From: Chloracidobacterium sp.
Lineage (GTDB): Bacteria > Acidobacteriota > Blastocatellia > Pyrinomonadales > Pyrinomonadaceae
DNA: 64,000 nt
Assembly: GCA_016716305.1 (NCBI GenBank)
Contig: JADJWP010000002.1
Span: forward strand, 2,912,501-2,976,500
Direction of reading: 5' to 3'
This document shows, piece by piece, positions 8,762 to 17,132 of this stretch (its first letter is position 1; every line of letters starts with the position of its first letter). The position numbers and the translations under genes were made by a program. The notes beneath the pieces were generated by a model, which saw nothing but the letters and a program-made list of their open reading frames with translations, did no database searches and was not told the DNA's origin.

Positions 8762-11088
8762 TGCGAGTTCGACCATTTTTCACCGCCTTTCTTTTTGCTC
8801 TCATTATTTCGCTCCCGACGGACGCCGGTTTACCTCTGATTCCGCTGCTCCCGGCCGAACCGGTAATACGTATCGGCTTGCTGACGAACACATCGTCCGT
8901 AACCATCACCACGCCCGATTCTCAGCTTGTCGCGCGATCACCCGAAGAACCCGATCGGCTTTTGGCAACAAACCGTGTGACGGTTTCGGCCCGTGCTTAC
9001 AGGCCTGACGTCGTGGATCAGTACATTTTCGAGATCAAGGACATAGCTACGTCCGCCGAAGCGAATGAGATCGCCGCCGAGGTTCGCGAGGCAACCGGCC
9101 AAAGCGCGCTTGCAAGCATCGACGCAAAGACGAACACCTGGAAGGTCTGGATCGGCGAGCCGAAGGAATCGAAGGAAGAAGCAGATGCATTCAAAGCCGC
9201 ACTTGCCGAACGTGGTTTTGAGGACGTTGTTGTAACGATAGAAAAGAAGACGGTACATTCGCCCGACGCGGTCGCACTTTCTCAGCAGGTCAGGACGGCG
9301 GGCCGATCGCAGGTCCGAAGCCTTATCCGCTCGACGGGTTCGGCGCAGCCGGCGGCCGGCACCGACATCGTCGTTCCCGGACTTCGCGAAGTGATAGTCA
9401 ACGGCCCGAGCGAAGCCGCAAAATATACTTCGTTGAAATCGGTCTCTTTCGGGTCGTTCGACGAGCGGGCAAATCCGGTCAGGCTGAACGGCAAAGCGTA
9501 TCGCGGGAAGATCGAGGTCTTCGTCAATGCAAAAGGAGCACTGACGGTGGTAAATGCGGTTCCGCTCGAAGATTATCTGTTGGGCGTGGTGCCGGCCGAA
9601 CTCTCGCTGCCGAGCCTCGAGGCGCAAAAGGCGCAGGCCGTCGCCGCCCGGACGTATGCGGTAGCGAACATCAACGGGTTTGCGACCCAGGGATTTGATA
9701 TGCGGCCCGACGTCTGGTCGCAGGTCTACAAAGGTGTCGCGATCGAGACGCAGATGGGGACACGGGCCGTTCGCGAGACCGCCGGAATGATCGCGACCCA
9801 CAACGGCAAGCCGATAATGGCCTACTTTACTTCGACGTGCGGCGGTCGGACCGAAAACTCTGAGAATATCTTCGATCACGCCGAGCCGTATCTCCGCGGT
9901 GTCGAATGCTCGCTCGAAGGCCGCAGGCATTTCGATCCGTTCATCGTGAAGACGGTTCGGACGCCGGCAAAGCTTCGTGACGAAGCAAATCTCGAACTCG
10001 TGAGACTGGTCTCGATGCTTTCGGTGAATGGGTTTGCCCTGGCCACCGACCAGATCAGCGACGAGTGGCTCGAGGACGCTCCGACGGCTCCGGAGCTTTC
10101 GAATTGGTTGAACAATCTTGCCGGCAAATTCGGAAAAACGTTTCCGAATGTCACGCGCGAAACGGCAAAGCCGATCGAGCTGGCAGCCCTGCTGGCAAGT
10201 TTTATCTATGTGCCGGGTGCGCCCGACACGCTGCTGAGCGATTCTGACATAAATTACCATCTTGCTTTTGACGATGCATCGCAGATACCGATGAACCGGC
10301 GTGCCGAATTGGCAATGCTGCTCCGCGACGGTTACTTTACCCTCCGGCCTGATCTCACACTTCAGCCGAACCGTCCGTTCTCGCGCGCAGCCATGTTGCG
10401 ATTGATAAGGCAGATCTACGAAAAGAAAAAATGGATGCCGCAGCTCCAGATCGCGGCTGCGAGGCCGTCGGTCGACGGCAAGCTGGTGGTTCGCGCAGGC
10501 AAGACCGATCGTCCGTTAACGGTCCGGCCCGATGTGTTCCTTTTCAGGCAATTCGGCGGCGGGATGTATCAGGTAAAAGAAGCAGCCCTTGTCGGCGGCG
10601 AAGAAGTGCGTTACCAAACGGACGCGACCGGCTCGGTCTCGTTCCTCGAGATAGTCCCGACAGCGATGCCGACAGTTGCCGAAAATATGTCGCCCTTCAC
10701 CAACTGGTCGCAATCGCTCTCGGCCGGAGCTGTCCAGCAGCGTCTGTCGCGTTACGTTCGGGGTATCGGCACGCTTTACGACGTGAACATAAAGTCGAAG
10801 GGTTATTCGCGTCGGGCGACCGAAATAGAGATCGTCGGGTCGAACGGCGTAAAGACCCTGAAAGGAGGCAAGATCCGCTCGGCATTGCGGCTTCGCGAAC
10901 AATTGTTCGTGATCAACAAGCGTTATTCGGGCGATCAGGTGACGAGCTACACCTTTACCGGGCGCGGTTGGGGCCACGGCGTCGGGATGTGTCAATACGG
11001 AGCATTCGGCTTGGCAAAAATGGGCGTTAAATTCGACGACATCATTCGCCACTATTACACCGGTGTCGAGGTGACGAAGGCATATTGA
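8761..11088 (+). CDS. Exported SpoIID/LytB-domain protein
   Basis: From GTG 8761 the product has 775 residues and begins with a signal peptide (VRVRPFFTAFLFALIISL). An early segment resembles a SPOR-type repeat. The SpoIID/LytB core follows: YLLGVVPAELSLPSLEAQKAQAVAARTYA, then YFTSTCGGRTENSENIF, and finally GRGWGHGVGMCQYGAFGLAKMG near the C-terminus. SpoIID proteins cleave the glycan strands of denuded peptidoglycan. Homologues in non-sporulating bacteria are thought to act in wall remodelling. A longer reading from TTG 8680 would put hydrophilic residues before the signal peptide and start upstream of the predicted promoter, so it was not used. About 170 residues between the two core blocks are unassigned. 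Confidence 0.83.
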   Translation: MRVRPFFTAFLFALIISLPTDAGLPLIPLLPAEPVIRIGLLTNTSSVTITTPDSQLVARSPEEPDRLLATNRVTVSARAYRPDVVDQYIFEIKDIATSAEANEIAAEVREATGQSALASIDAKTNTWKVWIGEPKESKEEADAFKAALAERGFEDVVVTIEKKTVHSPDAVALSQQVRTAGRSQVRSLIRSTGSAQPAAGTDIVVPGLREVIVNGPSEAAKYTSLKSVSFGSFDERANPVRLNGKAYRGKIEVFVNAKGALTVVNAVPLEDYLLGVVPAELSLPSLEAQKAQAVAARTYAVANINGFATQGFDMRPDVWSQVYKGVAIETQMGTRAVRETAGMIATHNGKPIMAYFTSTCGGRTENSENIFDHAEPYLRGVECSLEGRRHFDPFIVKTVRTPAKLRDEANLELVRLVSMLSVNGFALATDQISDEWLEDAPTAPELSNWLNNLAGKFGKTFPNVTRETAKPIELAALLASFIYVPGAPDTLLSDSDINYHLAFDDASQIPMNRRAELAMLLRDGYFTLRPDLTLQPNRPFSRAAMLRLIRQIYEKKKWMPQLQIAAARPSVDGKLVVRAGKTDRPLTVRPDVFLFRQFGGGMYQVKEAALVGGEEVRYQTDATGSVSFLEIVPTAMPTVAENMSPFTNWSQSLSAGAVQQRLSRYVRGIGTLYDVNIKSKGYSRRATEIEIVGSNGVKTLKGGKIRSALRLREQLFVINKRYSGDQVTSYTFTGRGWGHGVGMCQYGAFGLAKMGVKFDDIIRHYYTGVEVTKAY

Positions 11089-11114
11089 TTCACGGCGGAC
11101 CCAACAATTTGCTA

Positions 11115-11144
11115 TTGACGCCAGCACCACAAACATTGTTTAAT
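11115..11144 (+). promoter_or_regulatory. Sigma-70-like promoter of the propeller diguanylate cyclase
   Basis: TTGACG (11115-11120), an 18-bp spacer and TTTAAT (11139-11144) form a good sigma-70-type promoter. The expected start near 11151 leaves a leader of about 38 nt before ATG 11189, without an evident Shine-Dalgarno sequence. Confidence 0.6.
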
Positions 11145-11188
11145 TGATTAGACCCGTTGGGGTTACCTACCTTCCCGAATCCTCACTG

Positions 11189-14173
11189 ATGAATTTCCCC
11201 AAGCTCATCTTGATCAGTGTTTGTCTGCTTTTCGTTTTGGCAGATTCAGCCAGGGCGCGCGAACACTACCGGTTTGACACATGGTCGACCGATAACGGCC
11301 TGCCGCAGAATGGCGTACGTCGGATCACACAGACTCCGGACGGCTACCTCTGGTTTACGACCTTTGACGGGCTGGTACGATTTGACGGAGTGCAGTTCAC
11401 CACGTTCAACAAAAGCAATACCAAAGGGATAATCAACAATCGATTTACCCACGTCTTCAGCGACACGGACGGAACGCTTTATGCGACGACGATGGAAGAT
11501 GGGATATTGACCATCGTCCGAGAAGGCGTTTTCTCGTCCTACACGTCCGATCAGATCCCCGGTCATTACATTGACCGGATCGAAAAGGACGCCGACGGAA
11601 AGCTTCGGTTCCTCGTAGAGGACGACGACCGCACTTCAAAAAGCTGGTACGAGTTGGCTGAAGGCCAGTTTCGTTATATCGAAAAGCAGGTAAAGGCTGA
11701 GCCGACGCGAACGGCCACGGGGCCCGACGGAACGGTCTGGAAATTGAACGCCGAAGGCATTACGCGGACCAGCGACGGATCCGAATCGTCGATCGCGATG
11801 GATCTTGCTGACAAAATGGGCAGCGTCAGTACGTTCGTCGATTCGACAGGCGCATTGTGGGTCGGCGAGAACCGAATACACCGGATAACCAGAGAAGGCA
11901 TCCGAACCTTTGGCGAGGCTGACGGCCTGCCGGCGAACGTCGTCTATCACAAATTTTGGGAAGAGGCCGACGGCAGCATCTGGGCGATGAGCGGCGGTTC
12001 ATCTAATCCGGGCGTTGGCCTCGTCCAGATACGCGACGAAAGGACATATGTCTGGGGAACCGAACACGGGCTCGCGAGCACATCGGTTCACAGCATCTTT
12101 CGTGACCGCGAGGGCAACGTCTGGCTTGCGACCGACAAGGGCCTGAGCCGGCGGCGAAAGCAGATCATTCAAGGCTTCTCGACAAAAGATGGCATCGATC
12201 ATTCAGAGATATATCCGATGATGCGCGATCGCGACGGAAATATCTGGATCGGATCGACCAAGGGTCTGAGCATCTGGCGAAACGGCAAATTCGAGCCTGT
12301 CGAGATGCAGCCGCCTGAACCCGGAACGCCGGTGAATCGGACGTGGCGCGCAGGCAAAATGTCGGTCCAATCACTTTGGCAGGATCCGAAGGGAAAGATC
12401 TGGGCCGGCCTCAACGGCGGAATATTCACCATCGAAAACGGGAAGGCAGAAATACTCCTTGACGGATCGCACGTGTTCGCGATAAGGGGCGACCGTTCAG
12501 GCAACGTTTGGGCGGCGACGAACAAAGGGCTGCTGCGATTTAACAACTATCAAATAACTGCTCGCTATGCGACCGGCGAAGGGTTGCCGAACGAATTCAT
12601 GACGTTCATTTTCGAGGATTCGAAAGGAGGACTTTGGTTCGGCGGCTACGGAGGGCTGAGCAAGTTCGAGAACGGGACATTCGTCAATTACACGACCCGC
12701 AACGGACTGACCGGAAACTACGTCAGGACCATTTACGAGGATTCCGACGGTACGCTCTGGATCGGAACTTACGACGAGGGAATGAGCCGTTTCAAAGACG
12801 GACGGTTCGTGAACTTTCGCGAGGAGAACGGCCTGTTCAACAGCGGTGTCTTTGCGATCGAAGAGGACGATGCGGGTTATTTTTGGATAAGTTCGAATCG
12901 CGGGATCTACCGCGTGAACAAGGATGAGCTCAATGCATTCGCCGAAGGCCGGGCGGCCAAGATCAACAGCGTCGGCTACGGGAAAGAGGACGGAATGCTA
13001 TCGACCGAATGCAACGGCGGACGCCAGCCCGCAAGCCTTCGTGATCACGAGGGCCGATTCTGGTTCCCGACGCAGGACGGCGTGGCGATCGTCGATCCGC
13101 GGGTCGAGCGGCCAAATCCGCTCCCGCCTTCGGTCGTTATCGAAGATCTTCTGATCGAACGCGAAAGTCGGCCGTTCCGTGCAGGTGCGACCGTCGAACC
13201 CGGCAGCAAGGACATCGAGATACGCTTTACGGGCATCAGCCTGATCAAGTCCGACCAGATCAAGTTCAAATACAAGCTCGAGGGCCACGATGCAGACTGG
13301 AAGGATGCGGGGACACGGCGAACCGCACATTACTCGTACCTTCCGCCGGGCACCTACAATTTTCGCGTCATGGCGGCGAACAGCGACGGCGTATGGAGCG
13401 AACAGGGAGCCGGAATGGCGATCGAGCTTCAGCCGCACTTCTATCAGACCCGGCTGTTCGTTTTCTCGTGCATTTTTGCCGCGGCGATCATTTTGCTGAT
13501 CGTATGGAAGACAAGCGTGCATCAGCTTGAGGCACGAGAGCGCAAACTCGAGCGGCTCGTAGCCGAGCGGACCTCGGAACTCGCCGAAGCCAATGAGGCC
13601 TTAAAGACACTTGCGAATTCGGACGGGCTGACAAAGATCGGGAACCGCCGCCGTTTTGAGAGCTTCCTTTCCGACGAATGGCATCGCGCCGTGCGCTTCA
13701 GGACAGAGATCTCACTGGTCCTTATCGACATCGATCATTTCAAACAGTACAACGACACGTATGGCCATCAGGCAGGCGACGAATGTCTGCAAAAGGTCGC
13801 CGAAAGCCTTGCCGAGACGATCAAACGCCCGACCGACCTTGTGGCTCGATTTGGCGGCGAAGAGTTTGCGATCATTCTCGGCGGAACTGATGCGGCAGGA
13901 GCGTTAACGATAACCGAGCAGGGAATCGACAACATAAAGCAGCTGAATATCCCGCACGACGGTTCAGAGACCGGGTCGACGCTGACGGTGAGCGCCGGTA
14001 TCGCGACGATGATGCCGAAACTCGATTCGTCAGAGACCGACCTGATCAAGGCGGCCGACCGGGCATTGTATTGCGCGAAAAAGAATGGCCGAAACCGGAT
14101 CTATGTTAACGACCATTTCTCCGGCACCCCGATAAATGCCGTCGTTCTTGATCAAGAGATCTTTGAGACGTGA
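11189..14173 (+). CDS. Reg_prop/Y_Y_Y sensor diguanylate cyclase
   Basis: The 994-residue protein begins with a signal peptide or first membrane anchor. It continues with about a dozen two-component-regulator propeller motifs (such as NGLPQNGVRRI, GYLWFTTFDGLVRFDG and GTLWIGTYDEGMSRF) forming a periplasmic double propeller. A Y_Y_Y domain (KFKYKLEGHDADWKDAGTRR, ending FRVMAANSDGVWS), one membrane segment and a coiled coil (LERLVAERTSELAEANEAL) follow. A GGDEF domain with GGEEF at about 889-893 ends the protein. An RPTD inhibitory I-site lies five residues before GGEEF. It should make cyclic-di-GMP in response to a periplasmic ligand, in place of the usual histidine kinase output. ATG 11189 follows a -35/-10 promoter and begins a typical export signal. 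Confidence 0.88.
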   Translation: MNFPKLILISVCLLFVLADSARAREHYRFDTWSTDNGLPQNGVRRITQTPDGYLWFTTFDGLVRFDGVQFTTFNKSNTKGIINNRFTHVFSDTDGTLYATTMEDGILTIVREGVFSSYTSDQIPGHYIDRIEKDADGKLRFLVEDDDRTSKSWYELAEGQFRYIEKQVKAEPTRTATGPDGTVWKLNAEGITRTSDGSESSIAMDLADKMGSVSTFVDSTGALWVGENRIHRITREGIRTFGEADGLPANVVYHKFWEEADGSIWAMSGGSSNPGVGLVQIRDERTYVWGTEHGLASTSVHSIFRDREGNVWLATDKGLSRRRKQIIQGFSTKDGIDHSEIYPMMRDRDGNIWIGSTKGLSIWRNGKFEPVEMQPPEPGTPVNRTWRAGKMSVQSLWQDPKGKIWAGLNGGIFTIENGKAEILLDGSHVFAIRGDRSGNVWAATNKGLLRFNNYQITARYATGEGLPNEFMTFIFEDSKGGLWFGGYGGLSKFENGTFVNYTTRNGLTGNYVRTIYEDSDGTLWIGTYDEGMSRFKDGRFVNFREENGLFNSGVFAIEEDDAGYFWISSNRGIYRVNKDELNAFAEGRAAKINSVGYGKEDGMLSTECNGGRQPASLRDHEGRFWFPTQDGVAIVDPRVERPNPLPPSVVIEDLLIERESRPFRAGATVEPGSKDIEIRFTGISLIKSDQIKFKYKLEGHDADWKDAGTRRTAHYSYLPPGTYNFRVMAANSDGVWSEQGAGMAIELQPHFYQTRLFVFSCIFAAAIILLIVWKTSVHQLEARERKLERLVAERTSELAEANEALKTLANSDGLTKIGNRRRFESFLSDEWHRAVRFRTEISLVLIDIDHFKQYNDTYGHQAGDECLQKVAESLAETIKRPTDLVARFGGEEFAIILGGTDAAGALTITEQGIDNIKQLNIPHDGSETGSTLTVSAGIATMMPKLDSSETDLIKAADRALYCAKKNGRNRIYVNDHFSGTPINAVVLDQEIFET

Positions 14174-14241
14174 AATGCCGCCGGCATCGCTGAGCCGTCA
14201 GCGACGAGAGGGTCGTGATGGTCGCCGGATCAAAATTCGGC

Positions 14242-14255
14242 TACAATCGTCGGCA
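14242..14255 (+). promoter_or_regulatory. -10 element TACAAT, likely leaderless start of marC
   Basis: TACAAT at 14242-14247 ends exactly 7 nt before the ATG at 14255, so the transcript probably starts at the start codon. No convincing -35 or Shine-Dalgarno sequence was found. Confidence 0.45.
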
Positions 14256-14851
14256 TGACGACGCTCTCAGCCGCACTGCTTTTGTTTTTGGTGATGGATC
14301 CGCTCGGAAATATCCCGCTGTTCATGACCACGCTGAAAAAGGTCGAGGCCGGACGGCAGCGGTTCGTGGTCGTCCGCGAATTGATGATCGCGTTCGGCGT
14401 GCTCGTTGCGTTTCTGTTCCTGGGTCAATATCTCCTTCAACTGCTGCACCTTTCAGAGACGGCTTTGACGACTGCGGGCGGCATCATTCTAATGATCATC
14501 GCGCTAAAGATGATCTTTCCGAGACGCGACGCTTCGCTCCAGGAAGATGTCGAGGGCGAACCTTTCATCGTACCGCTCGCGATCCCGTATGTTGCAGGGC
14601 CGTCGGCGATGGCGACCGCCCTTTTGCTCATGAGCCGCGAGCCGGGCCGATGGCCTGAGTGGCTATTGGCGGTTTTCATTGCCTGGCTCGCTTCGGCGGT
14701 GATCATCTATTTTTCGAGTTATTTTGCAAGATTTCTCGGTGAGAAAGGTCTGGTTGCGATCGAGCGACTGATGGGTATGCTTTTGATAACGGTCGCAGTA
14801 CAGATGCTCCTCAACGGCATCGGTGAATTTGTGGCGAAGACCAATGGTTAG
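14255..14851 (+). CDS. MarC/YhgN family integral membrane protein
   Basis: The 198-residue protein has six predicted membrane segments and the family phrases LVMDPLGNIPLF near the N-terminus and PLAIPYVAGPSA in the middle. MarC proteins lie in the inner membrane. Despite the name they have no proven role in multiple antibiotic resistance, and their transported substrate is unknown. The gene ends 31 bases before the exported HinP1I-like nuclease gene, so both may be on one transcript. Confidence 0.88.
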   Translation: MTTLSAALLLFLVMDPLGNIPLFMTTLKKVEAGRQRFVVVRELMIAFGVLVAFLFLGQYLLQLLHLSETALTTAGGIILMIIALKMIFPRRDASLQEDVEGEPFIVPLAIPYVAGPSAMATALLLMSREPGRWPEWLLAVFIAWLASAVIIYFSSYFARFLGEKGLVAIERLMGMLLITVAVQMLLNGIGEFVAKTNG

Positions 14852-14882
14852 CTTGCCAAGTTCGCTTGGGTCGATCTCAAAA

Positions 14883-15692
14883 ATGCGCAAAGTCGTCCTC
14901 TTTTTTCTCCTTTTCGCCCATCTCTTTCCCGGCGATGCCGCGGCTCAGACGGGGGCAGCAGCCGAGGTTCGCGGATCGATGACGGCCAAGGGCGGATTCA
15001 GGAATGAGGACGAGATCCGCGACAAATTCAATAATTGGCGTACGGACGCCGACGCGCGAGCCTGGCTCGAGACAATGGGGTTCGCCGCCGGTTCGATCTT
15101 GGGCGTGTCTGCCGAGAAACCGCACGGCGACAAGGCCGATGTGATCGTCAACGTCCGGACGAACAAAGGCGAATCGAAGCAAGGCATCTCCATAAAGCTC
15201 GTGAGCAGCCCGACCGGATTTAACCAGGTAGATAAGCGATGGCTCAGGCAGTATGCGGCAATGTGGGGAATGCCCGCGATTGTCGTCAAAGCGCTACGGT
15301 TATTTTCTGGCGAGGAGAGGCCGGTCGGGAGGTCGCGCCGCCCGGACCGAATGTTCCTAAACGAATTCGACAAGGATACGCAGGCACAGGTGGTCGGGTT
15401 CTTTGAGGCCAACAGGTCGGCGATCATTGCGGACCTGATCGAGGGCGACGGTGAGAACAAAGCCGAGTGGTTCATGGTCGCGATGAAGTGGCAGAATAAG
15501 ACGCAGTGGATCCTGCGACCGGTCAGCGAAGCGATCGGGTTCTTTGGTGGCGGGAATGTCGAGATAACCCGCAGCGGCAATCTGAGAATAGGCCGCATAA
15601 CAATGCAGCGAAAAGGCGGCGATGGAGGTCGCGAAACTGCGAAGATGCTGCAATTCAAGCTGAACCCGGCACTTCTTTTCGAAGCCAAATGA
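14883..15692 (+). CDS. Exported homologue of type II restriction endonuclease HinP1I, orphan
   Basis: The 269-residue protein is homologous over nearly its full length to R.HinP1I, which cuts G^CGC, as I recall that sequence. Matching blocks include TAKGGFRNEDEI (35-46), GFNQVDKRWLRQY (112-124) and QRKGGDGGRETAKMLQFK (242-259). HinP1I uses an SD-X18-QXK catalytic motif. Here the equivalent residues appear to be D86 and S103-I-K105, so Gln is replaced by Ser and the loop is 2 residues shorter. Unlike HinP1I it starts with a textbook Sec signal peptide: MRK, then VVLFFLLFAHLF, then GDAAA before Q22. An alternative ATG at 14979 would give a cytoplasmic form of HinP1I size. No methyltransferase gene lies within the window, while GCGC sites are frequent. 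The stop overlaps a 28-codon membrane ORF. Possible roles are a periplasmic or secreted DNase, or an inactive DNA-binding relative. Confidence 0.8.
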   Translation: MRKVVLFFLLFAHLFPGDAAAQTGAAAEVRGSMTAKGGFRNEDEIRDKFNNWRTDADARAWLETMGFAAGSILGVSAEKPHGDKADVIVNVRTNKGESKQGISIKLVSSPTGFNQVDKRWLRQYAAMWGMPAIVVKALRLFSGEERPVGRSRRPDRMFLNEFDKDTQAQVVGFFEANRSAIIADLIEGDGENKAEWFMVAMKWQNKTQWILRPVSEAIGFFGGGNVEITRSGNLRIGRITMQRKGGDGGRETAKMLQFKLNPALLFEAK

Positions 15693-15775
15693 GGTTTTCG
15701 AGGCAGCAATTGATCGGAGCGATCATTTTTTTGTGTTTGATCGCGGTTGCGGCATTGGTCAGGTTTCTGTACTGA
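15689..15775 (+). CDS. Tiny single-pass membrane protein overlapping the nuclease stop
   Basis: ATG 15689 overlaps the stop codon of the HinP1I-like gene (ATGA), a sign of translational coupling. The ORF encodes 28 residues: a basic start (MRFSRQQ), one hydrophobic helix (LIGAIIFLCLIAVAALV) and RFLY. Its composition fits a true transmembrane peptide rather than a chance frame. It could be a partner or anchor of the exported nuclease, or a remnant of the N-terminus of a longer lost protein. No family is recognised. Confidence 0.4.
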   Translation: MRFSRQQLIGAIIFLCLIAVAALVRFLY

Positions 15776-15854
15776 CCGGCGGGGAACGAAGTCTATTTCA
15801 TCGCAAGACCATTGCCCGCAACCGTCTCGCGTCTAATGGTGGTCTGGTCAGATC

Positions 15855-16799
15855 GTGGAATCTCTACCTGATAAAAAGCCGATCTATGCTATTTCGGGCC
15901 CGACGGCATCGGGCAAGACCGCTCTTGGTGTCCGGCTGGCGAGGGCGGTCGGCGGCGAGGTAATAAACTTCGATTCGGTCCAGATATATAAAGGCATCGA
16001 GATCGCTACGGCAAAGCCCTCAGAAGAAGAAATGCAGGGCATTCCGCACCATTTGATCGGTTACGTCGATCCGAACATCAACTACACCGCGGCCGATTGG
16101 GCGCGAGACGCGGCGGCCGTGATCGGGGATATCGAAACGCGGAAGCGAATTCCGATCCTTGTAGGCGGCACGGGCTTTTATCTCCGGACGCTCCGCCAGC
16201 CGCTTTTCGAGAGCCCGCCAACCGACATCAAGATCCGAGAACGACTGAGATCGGCAAGAGAACGCCGAGGGGCCGAGTATTTGCACCGGATGCTCGCCCG
16301 CGTCGATCCGAAGGCTGCGGCCTCGCTTTTTCCGCGCGATTATGTACGCGTGATGCGCGCTCTCGAGGTCTATTTTCAGACCGGCCAGCGAATATCGGAA
16401 AAACAGCCGGAACGCGCCGAACCGCCCGAATTTGCTTCGCGGATACGGCTATTTGTACTCGATCCGCCGCGTGAACAACTTTACGGAAAGATCGATCGGA
16501 GGACCGAGGGGCACTATCAAGCCGGCCTCATCACCGAAGTGAAACAAATCAGAACGGCGGGCGTAAAAGATGATAGTAATGCACTTGGCTCGCACAGCTA
16601 CCGGAGGGTTTGCGAGTATCTGCGTGGCGAACGGACACTCGAATCGGCGATCGAAAGATCGAAACAGGACGTTCGAAATTATGCAAAGAGGCAATTGACG
16701 TGGTTTCGACGCGAAACGGACGTCGTGTGGCTCAAGGGGTTTGGTGACGATCCGGAGGTCGCCGCGTCGCTTTTTGCGGCGATAAATGCACGAAATTGA
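15855..16799 (+). CDS. miaA: tRNA dimethylallyltransferase
   Basis: The enzyme adds a dimethylallyl group to N6 of A37 in tRNAs that read codons beginning with U. The 314-residue product has the P-loop GPTASGKTALG (about 15-25), the catalytic stretch INFDSVQIYKGIEIATAKP, and the PHHLIGYVDP and GGTGFYLRTL motifs. The start is GTG 15855, about 15 codons before the P-loop, as is usual for MiaA. The miaA-hfq order is conserved in many bacteria and supports the call. Confidence 0.95.
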   Translation: MESLPDKKPIYAISGPTASGKTALGVRLARAVGGEVINFDSVQIYKGIEIATAKPSEEEMQGIPHHLIGYVDPNINYTAADWARDAAAVIGDIETRKRIPILVGGTGFYLRTLRQPLFESPPTDIKIRERLRSARERRGAEYLHRMLARVDPKAAASLFPRDYVRVMRALEVYFQTGQRISEKQPERAEPPEFASRIRLFVLDPPREQLYGKIDRRTEGHYQAGLITEVKQIRTAGVKDDSNALGSHSYRRVCEYLRGERTLESAIERSKQDVRNYAKRQLTWFRRETDVVWLKGFGDDPEVAASLFAAINARN

Positions 16800-16847
16800 A
16801 TAAGTTACGGTTTTTTTTGAGTGAGACGTATCATTTCAGTCCACATC

Positions 16848-16856
16848 TGTTATAAT
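16848..16856 (+). promoter_or_regulatory. Extended -10 promoter of hfq
   Basis: TG plus one base plus the consensus TATAAT (16851-16856) lies about 45 bases before hfq. No -35 is evident, which fits an extended -10 promoter. The leader contains AGAGGA and AACAGG, either of which could serve ribosome binding. A T-rich run (16811-16818) after miaA precedes it. Confidence 0.6.
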
Positions 16857-16900
16857 CATCGCCGTTAGCCCTGATACCAAGAGGATCAAGAACAGGTTTT

Positions 16901-17128
16901 ATGGATAAACCAGCTGCCCAGAATATACAGGATGCGTTTCTCAATTCGGCCAGGCGAGAGCGTTCCACGGTTGTCATAAATCTGCTTCACGGAGCGGCTC
17001 TCGCGGGCAGGATAAAGAGTTTCGACAAGTTTTCAGTGCTGATGGATGTCGGCGGACAGGATTATCTGGTCTTCAAGCACGGCATATCTTCGATCGCACA
17101 GGAGCGAAAGGCAGAAGCAGCACAGTAA
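16901..17128 (+). CDS. hfq: RNA chaperone Hfq
   Basis: The 75-residue product has the Hfq Sm1 region (QDAFLNSARRERSTVVINLLHGAALAGRIKSFDKFSVLM) and an Sm2 region (YLVFKHGISSI, equivalent to the YKHA motif of Escherichia coli). Hfq forms a hexameric ring that pairs small RNAs with mRNAs. The gene follows miaA in the usual order and is followed four bases later by tmk. The C-terminal tail is short, as in many non-proteobacterial forms. Confidence 0.93.
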   Translation: MDKPAAQNIQDAFLNSARRERSTVVINLLHGAALAGRIKSFDKFSVLMDVGGQDYLVFKHGISSIAQERKAEAAQ

Positions 17129-17132
17129 GGTA

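Noticed and set aside
14883..15692. Complete restriction-modification system
   Set aside because: The neighbours are MarC, a tiny membrane ORF and miaA. No DNA methyltransferase motif was found, so only an orphan nuclease homologue can be claimed.
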